DNA from: Cafeteria roenbergensis
Taxonomy: Eukaryota > Sar > Bigyra > Bicosoecida > Cafeteriaceae
Direction: 5' to 3'
DNA length: 64,000 bases
Assembly: GCA_008330645.1 (NCBI GenBank)
Contig: VLTN01000040.1
Coordinates: 62,001-126,000, forward strand
Part shown: piece by piece, positions 62,965 to 64,000 of the stretch
Position numbering within the stretch: position 1 is the first letter of the stretch
Layout: each line of letters begins with the position of its first letter
Made by a program: the position numbers and the translations under genes
The notes under the pieces: model-generated
What the model was told of the DNA's origin: nothing
Seen by the model: the letters and a program-made list of their open reading frames with translations, nothing else
The model's database searches: none

Positions 62965-64000
62965 TCACTCGATGGTTTCGCTTGCAATGTGGTCGTCCTC
63001 CCCTGCCTCGGCCAAGAACTCGTCCCACAGCACGGGGAAGCGCGAGTCCGGGTCGCTGGCAACAACAGCCCCGTCCCGCGCCTGGTGCCAGCAGTACTGC
63101 ACGATGCCGTGCCCAAGCGCCGTCCAGCGCTGCCTCGCCTCGTCGCTGAGCTTGACCCACGCCTGGATGTCGCGCATCCGCACTGCCACGCTGAGCTGGA
63201 CGGCTCGCCTGGCCGCCTCGTCCGCAGCCTCCACCAGCGCGGCGGCCGTGGCGCCGCTCGGGACGGAGATGGCGCTGCCCCACACGTCAGCCCCGCGCAT
63301 CGCCTCGCCGGGGTGCAGCCTGGAGCCCGCTGCGGCGCGCGTTGCTGTGGCGCCTGGGCCCGGCGTGGCCCCAAAGGTGCCGGGCACCCTCTTCCACTTG
63401 GCGTGGTTTCGGCCACCCGCCTTGTTCTGCCGGCGCAACTCCTCCCGCACGGCTGACGGGCCTCCGCTTGCGGCCTTGCTCCGGTGCCGTGCGACAGCCG
63501 ACACCACTGCCTTGCTCTTCTCGCGAAGCGCGCGCACCATGATGTACCACACGGCCTTCTTCTTGAGCAGACCGATGACGTGGCCCGCCTTGTCGACGAA
63601 GTACAGCACGTGGCCCTCCACGCCGTACAGGGCGCGCGTCGCCGCCATCTGCTCCCGCAGCTCCGATGCCGGGATGATGGCCTCGGACACGACGCCGACG
63701 CCGAGCGCGCTGGCCAGGGCCCTGCCGATGAGGGGGTTGAGGCCTCGCCGGAGCGCCTCCAGAGGCCTCACTCGCGCCGACTGCCACCCGATGGCCACCA
63801 GAACGGGCTTGTCCAGCTCGCACCGCTCCACGTGCAGGGAGGCCGGCGACAGGTGCTCCACGCAAAGAGTGGTCCGCCCCGCCGCCAGCAGGTACAGCAG
63901 CTCCTCGCCGCGCGACCGCGGCGGGGGAGGCAGGCCAGGCTGCGGGGAAGCGGCAGAGCCAGCGGCCGCGCCGGGGGCAGGGGAGGCGGCGGCCCCGAGC
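62965..64000 (-). CDS. RNA-ligase-like nucleotidyltransferase (C12orf29/RLIG1-related?), partial
   Basis: The frame is open from the right window edge to the stop at 62965-62967, about 344 residues; the N-terminus lies outside. The visible sequence has the order of motifs of covalent nucleotidyltransferases: a motif III-like segment (RTTLCVEHLSPASLHVERC), motif IV YGVEGHVLYFVDKAG and motif V VIGLLKKKAVWYIMVRALRE with its lysines. These match a group of RNA-ligase-like proteins known in plants, oomycetes and animals (human C12orf29/RLIG1 is one member). The adenylated lysine of motif I would be upstream of the window, so activity cannot be judged. The C-terminal half (GGRNHAKWKRVPGTFG and beyond) is not recognised. 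It converges with uS5m, 174 bp apart. Confidence 0.55.
   Translation of the reverse strand, partial: LGAAASPAPGAAAGSAASPQPGLPPPPRSRGEELLYLLAAGRTTLCVEHLSPASLHVERCELDKPVLVAIGWQSARVRPLEALRRGLNPLIGRALASALGVGVVSEAIIPASELREQMAATRALYGVEGHVLYFVDKAGHVIGLLKKKAVWYIMVRALREKSKAVVSAVARHRSKAASGGPSAVREELRRQNKAGGRNHAKWKRVPGTFGATPGPGATATRAAAGSRLHPGEAMRGADVWGSAISVPSGATAAALVEAADEAARRAVQLSVAVRMRDIQAWVKLSDEARQRWTALGHGIVQYCWHQARDGAVVASDPDSRFPVLWDEFLAEAGEDDHIASETIE

Noticed and set aside
1-64000. Transposons or retroelements
   Set aside because: No transposase, reverse transcriptase, integrase, terminal inverted repeats or long direct repeats were seen in reading either strand.
1-64000. tRNA or rRNA genes
   Set aside because: No convincing A-box/B-box pairs or cloverleaf were found in the gaps; a few GGxTCGAATC-like words (for example near 35310) lack the rest of a tRNA.

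Overview
This is a gene-dense stretch of a very GC-rich nuclear genome from a flagellated protist. The organism is a eukaryote because the genes carry 39 GT-AG introns whose removal joins conserved domains in frame, and because the products include a COP9 subunit, importin alpha, a heat shock factor, a spindle-checkpoint protein and an RNA polymerase I subunit. A DRC2 homologue (nexin-dynein regulatory complex) implies a motile cilium. No plastid gene was seen, but absence from 64 kb proves little. A heterotrophic or mixotrophic flagellate with about 70% GC, such as a bicosoecid-like stramenopile or a haptophyte, would fit; this is a guess from composition and gene content, not a taxonomic call. 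All genes recognised look like host nuclear genes. I found no tRNA, rRNA, CRISPR array, transposase, reverse transcriptase or virus copy.

Layout: I support 28 protein-coding genes, two of them cut by the window edges. Left part (1-20 kb): ABCA transporter (-), Misato/DML1 (+), tetraspanin (-), TM9SF (+), Pol I RPA49 (-), MTFP1 (+), PIAS/SIZ SUMO ligase (+), importin alpha (-), and a small membrane protein (+). Middle (20-44 kb): HSF (-), a fold-type IV PLP enzyme (-), a small unknown protein (+), a large secreted multidomain protein (-), CSN5 (+), an ERG27/HSD17B7-like SDR (-), a CAMLG/GET2-like protein (+), a NIPA-PDZ fusion (-), Prune-like phosphatase (+), and a myristoylated SDR (+). Right part (44-64 kb): MAD1 (-), proline dehydrogenase with EF-hand (-), a TKL-type kinase (+), NUDCD3-like protein (+), a small F-box protein (-), DRC2 (+), a GT90/CAP10-like protein of the giant-virus type (-), mitochondrial uS5 (+), and an RNA-ligase-like protein (-, partial).

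The genes do not form one pathway; the organisation is what is striking. Eleven pairs are head-to-head, with start codons only 148-301 bp apart. The gaps between them repeatedly carry a GCTCTGCC-like word 50-145 bp upstream of a start codon. Convergent ends carry TG-rich tracts on the transcribed strand, C-runs and, in one case, a strong hairpin. Introns are 112-479 bp, crowd toward the 5' ends of genes, and use an unusually uniform donor (GTGAG, 34 of 39) and acceptor (CGCAG, 36 of 39). Exon joins were chosen by reading frame and by family conservation, without transcripts, so single boundaries may be off.
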